NCBI RefSeq assembly: GCF_024808255.1
Contig: NZ_JANTYS010000010.1
Span: forward strand, 166,206 to 230,205
Length of the DNA: 64,000 nucleotides
Reading direction: 5' to 3'
DNA from: Mucilaginibacter dorajii
Lineage (GTDB): Bacteria; Bacteroidota; Bacteroidia; Sphingobacteriales; Sphingobacteriaceae
Positions 8,975 to 18,246 of the stretch are shown here, piece by piece. Numbering within the stretch: position 1 is the first letter of the stretch; each line of letters opens with the position of its first letter. A model generated the notes under the pieces. That model ran no database searches. It was not told the origin of the DNA and worked only from the letters and a program-made list of their open reading frames with translations. The position numbers were made by a program, and so were the translations under genes.

Positions 8975-10912
8975 ATGTCAATGCAGGTACCGGCCGGAGA
9001 TTTATTATCGAAAATAAATTACCCTTCTGATTTAAAGCAACTTACCGAAGATCAACTTGAGAAAGTTTGCCAGGAACTGCGCCAGTATATCATAGATGTG
9101 GTATCGGTAAATGGCGGGCACTTTGCCGCCAGCCTGGGTGTTGTTGAGCTTACTGTTGCCCTGCAATACGTATTAAATACCCCTTACGATCAATTGGTAT
9201 GGGACGTTGGCCACCAGGCTTACGGTCATAAAATACTAACCGGTAGGCGTGAGGATTTTCATACCAACCGGGTTTATAAAGGTATCAGCGGCTTTCCCAA
9301 ACGATCAGAAAGTGAATACGACACCTTCGGCGTAGGGCACTCATCCACCTCAATATCAGTAGCTTTGGGCATGGCCGTGGCATCGCAATACAAAGGCGAA
9401 ACCGACAGGCAACACGTAGCCGTAATAGGCGATGGTGCCATGACCGCCGGTATGGCTTTTGAGGCACTTAACCATGCAGGTATTGAAAATTCCAACCTGT
9501 TGGTGATCCTGAACGACAACAACATGTCTATAGACCCTAATGTTGGGGCTTTGAAGGAATATCTTACTGATATTACTACCTCTAAGCCTTATAACCGTTT
9601 CAGGGATGATATTGCACACGTACTGGCCAAGTTATCAGCTATTGGTCCGGATGCATTTAAGATGGCTCAAAAATTAGAGAAAAGCGTAAAAGGCACCCTG
9701 CTTAAGCGCAGCAACTTTTTTGAGGCTTTAAAATTCAGGTATTTTGGCCCGATAGATGGTCATGATGTAAATCACCTGGTGAAGGTTTTAAAGGATCTGC
9801 GCGATATTCCCGGTCCTAAGTTACTGCACTGCGTTACCACCAAAGGTAAAGGCTATGCTTTGGCCGAAAAGGACCAAACCAAATGGCATGCGCCCGGCTT
9901 GTTTGATAAAATAACCGGCGAGATCAAAAAAGCTAAATTTGATAAACCACAACCGCCTAAATACCAGGATGTGTTTGGTATCTCTATCATAGAACTTGCG
10001 GAGCAAAACCCTAAAATAATGGGTATTACCCCGGCTATGCCATCGGGCTGCTCATTAAACCTGATGATGAAGGCTATGCCTAACCGCGCTTTTGACGTGG
10101 GCATTGCCGAGCAGCACGCTGTAACTTTTTCGGCAGGTTTGGCAACACAAGGCTTAGTTCCATTTTGTAATATCTACTCCAGCTTTATGCAAAGGGCATA
10201 TGACCAGGTTATACATGACGTGGCCATACAAAAGCTCAATGTAATATTTTGCCTTGACCGTGCCGGTTTTGCCGGTGCCGATGGCCCAACCCACCATGGT
10301 GCTTATGACCTTGCTTTTATGCGTTGCATTCCAAACATGACCATATCGGCACCAATGAACGAGGAAGAACTGCGTAACCTCATGTACACTGCCCAACAGG
10401 AAAACATGGGTCCGTTTGTCATCCGGTATCCGCGGGGTAACGGTGTTATGGTTGACTGGCAGCGCCCGTTCAAAGCCATACCTGTTGGTAAAGGCCGTAA
10501 GATATGTGATGGCGAGGATGTTGCTATTTTATCCATAGGTGCTATCGGTAACGAAGTTGTAAAAGCGACCGCCGCTTTAAATGCCGAAGGCTATTACCCT
10601 GCTCATTATGACATCCGCTTTGTTAAACCGCTTGATGAGGCATTGCTGCATGAAGTATTTAAAAAATTCAGCAAGGTGATCACTGTTGAAGATGGTTGTA
10701 TTGAAGGTGGCATGGGCAGCGCCATATTAGAGTTTATGGCCGATAACGGTTACCAGCAAACCCAGGTAAAACGCTTAGGTATCCCAGACAGGATTGTTGA
10801 ACATGGCGAACAACCCGAGCTTTGGGCCGAATGCGGCTTTGACGCCGCGGGTGTAGCCCAACAGGTTAAAAACTTAGGGGCAAAAAGGAATGCGCATACG
10901 ATAGCATCATAA
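8975..10912 (+). CDS. dxs: 1-deoxy-D-xylulose-5-phosphate synthase
   Basis: A 645-residue thiamine-diphosphate enzyme for the first step of the MEP isoprenoid pathway (pyruvate plus glyceraldehyde-3-phosphate). Seen: VWDVGHQAYGHKILTGR near the N-terminus, the TPP/Mg site GDGAMTAGMAFEALNHAG with a downstream NDNNMSI block, the AEQHAVTFSAGLA block with the catalytic glutamate, and FCLDRAGFAGADGPTHHG of the transketolase pyrimidine domain. Full length. It stands alone, followed by a palindromic element at 10972. Confidence 0.97.
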   Translation: MSMQVPAGDLLSKINYPSDLKQLTEDQLEKVCQELRQYIIDVVSVNGGHFAASLGVVELTVALQYVLNTPYDQLVWDVGHQAYGHKILTGRREDFHTNRVYKGISGFPKRSESEYDTFGVGHSSTSISVALGMAVASQYKGETDRQHVAVIGDGAMTAGMAFEALNHAGIENSNLLVILNDNNMSIDPNVGALKEYLTDITTSKPYNRFRDDIAHVLAKLSAIGPDAFKMAQKLEKSVKGTLLKRSNFFEALKFRYFGPIDGHDVNHLVKVLKDLRDIPGPKLLHCVTTKGKGYALAEKDQTKWHAPGLFDKITGEIKKAKFDKPQPPKYQDVFGISIIELAEQNPKIMGITPAMPSGCSLNLMMKAMPNRAFDVGIAEQHAVTFSAGLATQGLVPFCNIYSSFMQRAYDQVIHDVAIQKLNVIFCLDRAGFAGADGPTHHGAYDLAFMRCIPNMTISAPMNEEELRNLMYTAQQENMGPFVIRYPRGNGVMVDWQRPFKAIPVGKGRKICDGEDVAILSIGAIGNEVVKATAALNAEGYYPAHYDIRFVKPLDEALLHEVFKKFSKVITVEDGCIEGGMGSAILEFMADNGYQQTQVKRLGIPDRIVEHGEQPELWAECGFDAAGVAQQVKNLGAKRNAHTIAS

Positions 10913-10971
10913 GAATAGCTATATCCTTTACTAAATATAGTCTTAATCGTTATTACTTGGTTTTCACTCAT

Positions 10972-11078
10972 TACAAATTGTAGATCCCAGACTTACGAAG
11001 TTTTGAAAACTTCGTAAGTCTTTCTTCGCTTTATCATTACCATATTCAAAGTCCTCAGGTTTTAAAACCCGAATGACG
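10972..11078 (+). repeat. Palindromic element family A, copy 1 (full)
   Basis: Left flank TACAAATTGTAGATCCCA, a perfect 15-bp palindrome (GACTTACGAAGTTTT, 1-nt loop, its complement) at 10990-11020, then a conserved right flank ending in CCCGAATGAC. The same flanks and palindrome occur at 18861 and, inverted, at 42578. It follows dxs and could end its transcript. Confidence 0.8.
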
Positions 11079-11149
11079 CACGGGTTTATTTGCTTCCTCC
11101 TGTAACTTAAATCTTCACCACGCATCTTATAGGCCATAAAAGCACCCCT

Positions 11150-12022
11150 ATGTCCTTAGTCATTAAAGATCTTACCAAACAATACAACAAACATAAAACC
11201 GGCCTTTCCGATTATTCCATCACCATTGAAAAAGGCGTATTAGGTTTACTTGGGCCCAACGGGGCGGGTAAATCTACCCTGATGAAGATCATCGCCACCA
11301 TCAGTAAACCAACAACCGGCACTTTATTTTTAGATGGCGAAGATATAGTGGCCAATCCCGACCGTATCCGTAAGATCCTCGGGTATTTACCACAGGATTT
11401 TGGCGTATACCCCAACCTGAACGCTTACGAATTTTTAGAGTACATAGCTGCTATGAAAGGGGTGGGCGGTAACAATCTGCGTAAGCGGATTGATCTGCTG
11501 TTGGAGGGCGTTAATTTAACGGCAGATGCCAAACGCCCCATAGGCACCTACTCTGGCGGCATGAAACAACGCATTGGCATTGCGCAAGCACTGCTCAACG
11601 ATCCTAAAGTGTTGATATTTGATGAGCCAACCGTAGGACTTGATCCCGAGGAACGGGTAAGGTTCAGACAGCTAATCTCCGACCTGGCCGACGATTGCAT
11701 CATCATCCTTTCATCTCACATCGTATCAGATATTGAAACCATTGCCGATGAAGTGGCGATCATGAAAAACGGTAAATTAATAACCAAGGCTGCCCAACCC
11801 GATATTATTAAATTGGTTGAGGGCAAAGTTTTTGAAACACTGGTTGACAATAATGACGTTGCCGCTATTAAAGCTAAATACCAGGTAATTGATACCGGCA
11901 GGCAAAAAGATAAAACCCGGGTACGCTTCATTTCGCATACCGGGGCAACAGAATTAGCTGCGGCAACCGTGAGTGCTACCTTAGAGGACGCTTATTTGTT
12001 TTTAACCCACGATAATAAATAA
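11150..12022 (+). CDS. ABC transporter ATP-binding protein
   Basis: A 290-residue ABC-2-type ATPase. Walker A GPNGAGKSTL, signature YSGGMKQRIGIAQALL, Walker B VLIFDEPTVGLDP and switch SSHIVSD are all intact. The C-terminal ~70 residues are the extension common to the CcmA/NatA-like branch. The permease starts 3 nt after the stop codon, so the two form one transporter; substrate unknown. Confidence 0.93.
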   Translation: MSLVIKDLTKQYNKHKTGLSDYSITIEKGVLGLLGPNGAGKSTLMKIIATISKPTTGTLFLDGEDIVANPDRIRKILGYLPQDFGVYPNLNAYEFLEYIAAMKGVGGNNLRKRIDLLLEGVNLTADAKRPIGTYSGGMKQRIGIAQALLNDPKVLIFDEPTVGLDPEERVRFRQLISDLADDCIIILSSHIVSDIETIADEVAIMKNGKLITKAAQPDIIKLVEGKVFETLVDNNDVAAIKAKYQVIDTGRQKDKTRVRFISHTGATELAAATVSATLEDAYLFLTHDNK

Positions 12023-12025
12023 GCC

Positions 12026-13603
12026 GTGAGATACATCAACAGCATTATTAAGGCCGATTATCTGCAGCGCATCCGCAGCTATGCTTTTTTGATTACCCTG
12101 GCCATCACTTTTTATGCCGCTTATTCATTTGTTCCGCCACCAACGGCATCATATACCACACTAAACGTAGTGGGCTATAAGGGTGTTTATAATTCGGCCT
12201 GGGTAGGGTATGTTTCGGGGATGATGACAGCTATTATGCTATCTATGTATGGTTTTTTCCTGGTAAACGGCGGCATTAAAAAAGATATCGATACCGAAGT
12301 GGGCCTGATCATTGCCACAACCCCTATCAGCAATTTTGGTTACCTGCTTAGTAAAATGCTCAGCAACTTTTTGGTGCTGCTTACCATTGCAGGCTGCACC
12401 TTTGTGGTAAGCATCATTATGTTTTTTGTGCGTACAACCGGTTCACCTTTTATCATCGGCAACTTTTTAACGCCCTATCTGCTATTTGTAGTACCTGCCA
12501 TATTTGTAATCTCGTCCCTGGCCGTTATTGCCGAAGTTTTTTTAGGCAGGCGCAGTATATTGCAATACATCGCCTTTTTTTTCTTTTTCGGCGCGCTGAT
12601 GGCCAATATCAACCAGCAAAAAAATGAAACCGTAGCTGTTTTTATCGACCCTTTTGGTGTGCGCACCATGACCAGCAGCATCAAAAACCACATCAACACC
12701 AAATACCATGAACATATTGAAGGCATAAACCTTGGCTTTACCTTTAACAGCAAACGGGGGTTCAAAACTTTTGAGTGGAATGGCATAAACATTACCGGCG
12801 AGTTTTTACTAAGTAGGCTATTGTGGGTAATAATAGCGCTGGGATTGGTATATCTATCATCCTTCTTTTTTCACCGGTTTGATTTTAAACAGCCGGTTAG
12901 CAAAAAGAAAAAGCCTGGATTAAACGAACAACATACAGATACCACTGCACTTGCCCCCGCCGGCATCAACAGAACCCTTATGCCACCTTTAGTTACCGAC
13001 TATGGCATTATACCATTCATAAAAACAGAGTTACTGCTATTGACCCGCAAAGGCTCCAAATGGCTTTGGTTAATCAGTATAGGCGCAGCTATTAGTATGC
13101 TGTTTGCACCGTTAAATATATCCCACCTTTATATTTTGCCTGTGCTTTGGTTTTTACAGGTAACCCGCTGGTCGGAGTTAACCACCAGGGAAGAAACCAA
13201 CAGGCTACATTACTTCACTTACGCTTCGTACAAGCCATTACAGCGCATGTTGCCTGCGCAATTATTAGCAGGTGTTGTTATTGCCATAGTACTGGCATTG
13301 CCATTAATAGTGCGTTATGTAATAGCGGCCGATGGCTACGCGATATTCAACATCATTAACGGGGCAATATTTATTGTATTATTGGCCGGATGCCTGGGTA
13401 TTGTTAGCGGGGGTAAAAAAATATTCGAGATCTTTTTCTTTTTACTTACCTACGCGCTTACCCAAAACATTCCTGTGGTTGATTATCTTGGCGCGGTAAA
13501 ACACGATAGCAATGCAGTGTACATAGCTGTGATGTTAGCATTTAACCTGCTATTGATAGCGGTAAGTTTTGGGGTGAGGAGTTATAAATTGAGGAATGTG
13601 TAG
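12026..13603 (+). CDS. ABC-2 type transporter permease
   Basis: A 525-residue integral membrane protein with two blocks of hydrophobic helices (about six each) separated by a soluble loop near residues 205-300. GTG start at 12026, 3 nt after the ATPase stop. The N-terminus begins YINSIIKADYLQRIRSYAFL, typical of Bacteroidota ABC-2 permeases. It works with the upstream ATPase; the direction and substrate of transport cannot be inferred. A palindrome follows it before the convergent RemB-like gene. Confidence 0.85.
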   Translation: MRYINSIIKADYLQRIRSYAFLITLAITFYAAYSFVPPPTASYTTLNVVGYKGVYNSAWVGYVSGMMTAIMLSMYGFFLVNGGIKKDIDTEVGLIIATTPISNFGYLLSKMLSNFLVLLTIAGCTFVVSIIMFFVRTTGSPFIIGNFLTPYLLFVVPAIFVISSLAVIAEVFLGRRSILQYIAFFFFFGALMANINQQKNETVAVFIDPFGVRTMTSSIKNHINTKYHEHIEGINLGFTFNSKRGFKTFEWNGINITGEFLLSRLLWVIIALGLVYLSSFFFHRFDFKQPVSKKKKPGLNEQHTDTTALAPAGINRTLMPPLVTDYGIIPFIKTELLLLTRKGSKWLWLISIGAAISMLFAPLNISHLYILPVLWFLQVTRWSELTTREETNRLHYFTYASYKPLQRMLPAQLLAGVVIAIVLALPLIVRYVIAADGYAIFNIINGAIFIVLLAGCLGIVSGGKKIFEIFFFLLTYALTQNIPVVDYLGAVKHDSNAVYIAVMLAFNLLLIAVSFGVRSYKLRNV

Positions 13604-13626
13604 GCGGCTTTCGGCTGTTGAAATTC

Positions 13627-13659
13627 AAACTTACGAAGTTTTAAAAACTTCGTAAGTTT
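13627..13659. terminator. Family A palindrome alone (copy 2), probable bidirectional terminator
   Basis: Perfect 16-bp arms beginning AAACTTACGAAGTTTT with a single-base loop, lying between convergent genes. It lacks the longer conserved flanks of the other family A copies. A/T runs on both sides suit a bidirectional terminator. Confidence 0.6.
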
Positions 13660-13702
13660 CTAAGCGATAATCAAATAATGAAGAATGATGATGCAGCAAG
13701 CA

Positions 13703-15292
13703 TCAATGCACCTTATAACTCGCAATATCATTATACATGCTGCGGAACGAGCTGCGGATGCCGAAGCTTATCATAGCAGTTTTGTCATTAAACTGGGCAT
13801 TTTTTTCGGTACGGTAAAGTCCAGCCAGCTCAATACGCAGGTTATATTTGGGATTTAACAGGTAGGCTATCTTGCCCTCTAAAAACACCATGTTGGTAGT
13901 TAAGCCCTGACCTGTGTAGTTGCCATATTGCCTTGAAGGATCAATATATAACTGGTACAAATCTTTGCCATAGTTTTGACCGTTAATATCCAGGCCATAG
14001 TGACCGTAATCTGCCTCGCCGCTAAAATCAAACCTTTTATACGAGTAATTTAACAAGCCCACAACCTCGCGGAAGTTAGCTCCCCATGGATGCGCAAGCG
14101 ATTCGCCATTGTCGGCATAATTTTCAACCGAACCACGTTCAGAATAAGTATACGGTTTAACGTTATTGGTTTCAAGAAGGTAGTTCAACCCTTTTACACC
14201 AAAAAGGTTGGGCCCCCTTAAGCCTAACTGAAAACCATATTTATTACGGGAGCTTCCTTTGCTTGAAAAGAAACTGCTGCTTTCAAACTCATCTAATAAA
14301 AATTGCCCGTAAGCAGTGACACCATCACTTATTTTATATTTACCGGTAAAGCCGATTAAAGCATTATCCGGCGATCCGTTGGAGGCTTCCAATGGCCTCA
14401 GGAACACAAGTGGGTTAAGGTAAGTATATTCAAAGCCCCTGTAATGGCCGGCATTGTCCTTTTCGGGCCAGATGATAGAATCAAAAAAACCAAAAGACAG
14501 GCGATTGCTTACATTCCAATCTAAATAATGAAATACACCAAACTTCTTCCTGTCGCTATTATCAACACGGGCAGTAAGCGGATCGTCCATATAAGCCCAC
14601 ATCGCCATATATCTTACACTGCCTAACGTGGCTGTTACTTTAAAAAACGGATATGGTGATGCATAGTCAGATAATAATTCAGAGCGATAACCATCACCGA
14701 TAAACGTTTTATCGCGGCCGGCACTGATATTTAAATACTTATTTGGCGTGTATGAGGCTACTGCTGTAATGTACGACCAACGATACTCAGAACCATACAA
14801 ACCGGCATAAGCCTGCCCGCGTGCAATACCTACCTGGTTGGTATAAGTGGCCAGGTATTCGGGTAATTGAGCGCGATTTTCGTATCCGGCTACGTAATAA
14901 GAAAACTGCTTGCCAACAGTGCCCCCAAATTGTAAACCCAATGAGCCGAAGCTTGTATTCTTTTTCCCGGAAAAATCGCGGCTAATATTAAAATCAGGCA
15001 ACAGGTCGGCGTAAAATGTGGAGTTTTTCCCTTTTACATCAATCTGGTGATCTGTAAAAAACTTTCCTTTAAAACCGCCAATTCCATTCATCAACGAATC
15101 ATAGTGATGCTTAATCAACGAGTCGTCAACAAAAAATGGCTTCAAAGCACTGTGCACACTGGTTTTAGTTGAATATACATCCTCATCCAATTTTTGATAA
15201 AACTGGTATGAATAGGGCTGATAAACAGACTGGGCTTTTACAATTCCACCTGTTAAAATCATTAATAAAATGCTGGTAAATATTTTCTTCAT
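13703..15292 (-). CDS. RemB/Wzi-like outer membrane protein
   Basis: A 529-residue secreted protein with a signal peptide ending at KAQ (residue 20) and a body of alternating short strands rich in Tyr, Gly and Asn, as in outer membrane beta-barrels. Blocks such as NISAGRDKTFIGDGYRS and YLDWNVSNRLSFGFFDSI resemble gliding-motility RemB and capsule-assembly Wzi proteins. It lies 27 nt downstream of gmd and is probably co-transcribed, which fits a role in holding or organising a surface polysaccharide. Function beyond outer membrane location is inferred. Confidence 0.65.
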   Translation of the reverse strand: MKKIFTSILLMILTGGIVKAQSVYQPYSYQFYQKLDEDVYSTKTSVHSALKPFFVDDSLIKHHYDSLMNGIGGFKGKFFTDHQIDVKGKNSTFYADLLPDFNISRDFSGKKNTSFGSLGLQFGGTVGKQFSYYVAGYENRAQLPEYLATYTNQVGIARGQAYAGLYGSEYRWSYITAVASYTPNKYLNISAGRDKTFIGDGYRSELLSDYASPYPFFKVTATLGSVRYMAMWAYMDDPLTARVDNSDRKKFGVFHYLDWNVSNRLSFGFFDSIIWPEKDNAGHYRGFEYTYLNPLVFLRPLEASNGSPDNALIGFTGKYKISDGVTAYGQFLLDEFESSSFFSSKGSSRNKYGFQLGLRGPNLFGVKGLNYLLETNNVKPYTYSERGSVENYADNGESLAHPWGANFREVVGLLNYSYKRFDFSGEADYGHYGLDINGQNYGKDLYQLYIDPSRQYGNYTGQGLTTNMVFLEGKIAYLLNPKYNLRIELAGLYRTEKNAQFNDKTAMISFGIRSSFRSMYNDIASYKVH

Positions 15293-15319
15293 ATGTGGAA
15301 TTGATAAATCAATTTTTGC

Positions 15320-16456
15320 TTATTCAAAATAATTGTGGGTTGCAAAGCCTCCCTTTTTTAAGTATTCGTCTTTTTTTACCAAATGCAGGTCTGATTGCAT
15401 CATATCGGTAACCAAAGCCTGCAAATCATATCTGGGCTTCCATCCCAATTTATTAAACGCCTTTGATGCATCGCCAATTAACAAATCAACCTCCGTAGGG
15501 CGGTAATATTTGGCATCAACCTTTACAACCGTTTGTCCAAATCTTAAGGCCTCCAAGTTTAAACCAAGATGGAGGGCCTTTTGTTCGTCAATATCAATAA
15601 TAACCCCGCGCTCATGTTCATTTTTGCCGCTAAACTCAATTTCTATACCCAGTTCATAAAAGGCCATTTTAATAAAATCGCGCACGGTGGTGGTTACACC
15701 CGTGGCAATTACAAAATCTTCGGGCTTATCCTGTTGCAGCATCAGCCACATGGCTTCAATATAATCTTTAGCATGGCCCCAATCGCGTTGGGCAGAAAGG
15801 TTGCCCACATACAGATAATCCTGCAAACCAAGGGCTATTTTTGAAGCTGCACGGGTAATTTTACGGGTCACAAAAGTTTCGCCCCGGATAGGGCTTTCAT
15901 GATTAAATAAAATACCGTTACAAGCGTACATCCCGTATGCTTCGCGGTAGTTTACAATAATCCAGTAAGCATACATTTTTGCTACCGCATATGGCGACCG
16001 GGGATAAAACGGTGTGGTTTCGCTTTGCGGCACCTCCTGCACCAAGCCATACAGTTCAGATGTTGAAGCCTGGTAAATTTTTGTTTTTTTTACCAGATCA
16101 AGCAATCTTACGGCTTCTAATATGCGTAATGTACCAATCCCATCAGCGTTGGCCGTGTACTCTGGTGTATCAAAACTAACTTTTACATGGCTTTGCGCGG
16201 CCAGGTTGTAGATCTCATCGGGCTGTACTTCCTGTATCAGCCTGATCAGGTTAGTTGAATCGGTCAAATCGCCGTAATGAAGTTTAAACTTTACATTAGG
16301 CTCGTGCGGATCGTTGTATAAATGATCTATTCTTTCGGTATTGAATAATGAAGAGCGCCGTTTTACACCATGAACTTCATAGCCTTTTTTGAGCAAAAAC
16401 TCGGCTAAGTAAGCACCATCCTGACCTGTAATACCGGTTATTAAAGCTCTCTTCAT
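15320..16456 (-). CDS. gmd: GDP-mannose 4,6-dehydratase
   Basis: A 378-residue extended SDR enzyme converting GDP-D-mannose to GDP-4-keto-6-deoxy-mannose. Seen: Rossmann motif GITGQDGAYLAEFLLKKGY, ASTSELYGLVQEVPQSETTP, and the catalytic YAVAK following PFYPRSP, plus the FNHESPIRGETFVTRKI block specific to Gmd. GDP-fucose synthase (fcl) is not in this window, so the product could go to GDP-fucose, rhamnose or perosamine made elsewhere. The RemB/Wzi-like gene follows directly. Confidence 0.96.
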   Translation of the reverse strand: MKRALITGITGQDGAYLAEFLLKKGYEVHGVKRRSSLFNTERIDHLYNDPHEPNVKFKLHYGDLTDSTNLIRLIQEVQPDEIYNLAAQSHVKVSFDTPEYTANADGIGTLRILEAVRLLDLVKKTKIYQASTSELYGLVQEVPQSETTPFYPRSPYAVAKMYAYWIIVNYREAYGMYACNGILFNHESPIRGETFVTRKITRAASKIALGLQDYLYVGNLSAQRDWGHAKDYIEAMWLMLQQDKPEDFVIATGVTTTVRDFIKMAFYELGIEIEFSGKNEHERGVIIDIDEQKALHLGLNLEALRFGQTVVKVDAKYYRPTEVDLLIGDASKAFNKLGWKPRYDLQALVTDMMQSDLHLVKKDEYLKKGGFATHNYFE

Positions 16457-16530
16457 TATTATTTTTCAATATTACAATATTATCCAATTTAATTGTAAAA
16501 ACCCGCATAGGGCGTCACTTAAGTTCAGAG

Positions 16531-16565
16531 GATTTCAGATTTGGGATGTTCGATTTCGGATTTTA
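16531..16565. repeat. 7-bp-period array (GATTTCG type)
   Basis: Five heptamers (GATTTCA, GATTTGG, GATGTTC, GATTTCG, GATTTTA) in the same variant order as at 8733-8767. Confidence 0.7.
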
Positions 16566-16590
16566 GGGTAGATTAGATATCATGATATAG

Positions 16591-16634
16591 CAAATTCGCC
16601 CTGCACGCGGGAGACGCAATTATGCATCTCTACG
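16591..16634. repeat. Palindromic element, family F (partial, GAGACGCAT type)
   Basis: CGCGGGAGACGCAATTATG followed by CATCTCTACG, preceded by AAATTCGCCCTG. Related words GTAGAGACGCAT and AGGGCGAATT occur in the element at 34926-35024. Confidence 0.45.
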
Positions 16635-16654
16635 ACGAAGCAAAAGGCTTTTTG

Positions 16655-16677
16655 TCTTGATTCTTGACTCTTGATTC
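16655..16677. repeat. 7-bp-period array (TCTTGAY, complement of AGTCAAG)
   Basis: Three units TCTTGAT/TCTTGAC just downstream of the DUF3109 gene stop. Confidence 0.65.
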
Positions 16678-16686
16678 TAACGTCTA

Positions 16687-17250
16687 TTACCTTCCCGCAA
16701 CCTCGTTTTCCAGTTCCTGGTACCACTCCTCGCCATATTTACGAATCAGCGGACCTTTTAAAAACTCGTGCACACGTACTTTCAGTTCGTCGCCAAAGGT
16801 ACAGGCCGGGCTGCAGATGCTCCAGCGGTCGTAATTCAATACATCAAACTCCGGGTAAGCAGTAATACGGATGGGGTATAAATGGCAGCTGATAGGCTTT
16901 TTCCAGGTTATGGCACCTTCTTCGTAGGCTTTTTCAATACCGCATTTGGTAATGCCGTTTTCCCATATCACATAGGCGCACTCTTTATTGGTATCCACAC
17001 AGGGGGTGGTGTAGTCGCCTTCAAAATCTTTTACATAAACACCATCTCTTTCAATGGTTTTGATGCCTTTGGCAGTAAGGTATGGTTTTACTTTGGGGTA
17101 AATTTCTTTTAAAATATCCAGTTCGTCGGCATTGAGCGGCGCGCCCGAGTCGCCCTCCAAACAGCATGCACCCTTGCATTTGTTTAAATTGCACACAAAA
17201 TTTTCTTTAATCACATCTTCGTGCACCAACACGTTGCCAACCTCAATCAT
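16687..17250 (-). CDS. DUF3109 family cysteine-rich protein
   Basis: A 187-residue protein with eight or more cysteines in patterns such as NKCKGACCLEGD, CVDTNKECAYV, SCHLYPIRI and SICSPACTFG. This is the DUF3109 family of Bacteroidota; the cysteine layout resembles CxxxCC-type zinc/iron-cluster proteins, so metal binding is likely, but no function is known to me. Start at ATG 17250, 9 nt after the DUF3108 gene stop, so the two are co-transcribed. Confidence 0.85.
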   Translation of the reverse strand: MIEVGNVLVHEDVIKENFVCNLNKCKGACCLEGDSGAPLNADELDILKEIYPKVKPYLTAKGIKTIERDGVYVKDFEGDYTTPCVDTNKECAYVIWENGITKCGIEKAYEEGAITWKKPISCHLYPIRITAYPEFDVLNYDRWSICSPACTFGDELKVRVHEFLKGPLIRKYGEEWYQELENEVAGR

Positions 17251-17259
17251 ATTTTAAAT

Positions 17260-18036
17260 TTACTTCTTTACGGGGTTTAAGGGATACTTCAATCCGCTTG
17301 CCGATTTCAGTTCCATTGTAATACTGCCTAAAATAACCTCCACATGGGCTTTTACAGGTATCCTGTTGCCATCATTGGTAACCCAAAGGTACAACTTACT
17401 ATCCTTACGAAAAATACGACCAGGAATAATTGTAGGATTAAACTTCAAACAGTTAAACGTACCCATATCACATTTAATGGTTTCGGTACCCGCGTAGGTA
17501 ATGCTCATGTCATGAAAGCCATCATCCAAAAAATACTGCAGCTGAAAAGTTTGCCCCACTTTTAGTTTAGTTACATCAATGGTACGCGCAAAATAATAGG
17601 CCGATACAAAATCGAAGGTTTTACCCTTGTAACTAAACTCGCCTTTATTGGCAGTTACCTTTTTATCTTTCTGATCAAAGTTTACGTTATCGGTATGCTT
17701 CCATTTCCCTTCGTGTCTGTCCTCGGTATAAAAATAAGGTTCAAGCGTAGTTTCATCAACGTACGATTCATATTTGTTCCTCACCTTATAAAAAACATCA
17801 AACGTGCCCGCGGTTTTGCCTTCGGCAATGAGATGAAAGGCCGGTCCGGGTAATTTTTTATCACTGGCTTCAACACGTATATCGGCTTCGGCGGCGGTGA
17901 AAAAGCCATATTGCATTTTATAGCTTAGTTTTTCGCCAACCTTAAATACGGGTTCGGTTATTTTGGCAACATCCTGTGTATAGCCTGTTAAGTAACAAAG
18001 CAACAGTATGGCAGAGCATAGGAAATATTTTTTCAT
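17260..18036 (-). CDS. DUF3108 domain-containing periplasmic protein
   Basis: A 258-residue protein with a signal peptide (hydrophobic stretch ending about residue 20, GYTQ). The body matches the DUF3108 pattern, starting with FKVGEKLSYKMQYGFFTAAEA and containing FDVFYKVRNKYESYVD and FNCLKFNPTI. It is predicted periplasmic or outer-membrane associated; no biochemical role is known. First of a tight pair with the DUF3109 gene. Confidence 0.85.
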   Translation of the reverse strand: MKKYFLCSAILLLCYLTGYTQDVAKITEPVFKVGEKLSYKMQYGFFTAAEADIRVEASDKKLPGPAFHLIAEGKTAGTFDVFYKVRNKYESYVDETTLEPYFYTEDRHEGKWKHTDNVNFDQKDKKVTANKGEFSYKGKTFDFVSAYYFARTIDVTKLKVGQTFQLQYFLDDGFHDMSITYAGTETIKCDMGTFNCLKFNPTIIPGRIFRKDSKLYLWVTNDGNRIPVKAHVEVILGSITMELKSASGLKYPLNPVKK

Positions 18037-18150
18037 TAACAGGTTTGCTAAATATCACCGCTTTAGTGTTTACGGCGTGCGCGGATTATGACACCTGCTA
18101 ATATAAATGGTTTAAATGCTATTTTATTGTACCCCAACGCAATTACATTT

Positions 18151-18243
18151 TGGGCGTTTCCCCAATAAGGATTGGGGCCGGGCTTTACGCTTATACTGCA
18201 CAGGCCTTAATCACAGGCCGGTATCCGCTGCAATCCCTAACGC
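18151..18243 (-). other. Structured intergenic element, possible ncRNA or attC-like site
   Basis: Closing arms GGGCGTT and AACGC enclose two hairpins: CCCCAAT-aagg-ATTGGGG at about 18160-18177 and AGGCC-ttaatcac-AGGCC-type pairing near 18201-18219, plus GGGCTTTACGC opposite GCTGCAATCCC. On the minus strand it starts 3-4 nt after the stop of the DUF2480 gene with GCGTTAGGGATTG. I recall similar GCGTTAGGGA...AACGCCC elements in other Bacteroidota intergenic regions but know no function. Only one copy is seen here. Confidence 0.45.
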
Positions 18244-18246
18244 AAA

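Noticed and set aside
18151..18243. An integron attC site
   Set aside because: The terminal words are similar, but there is no integrase or cassette array and the internal structure differs, so it is left as an unnamed structured element.
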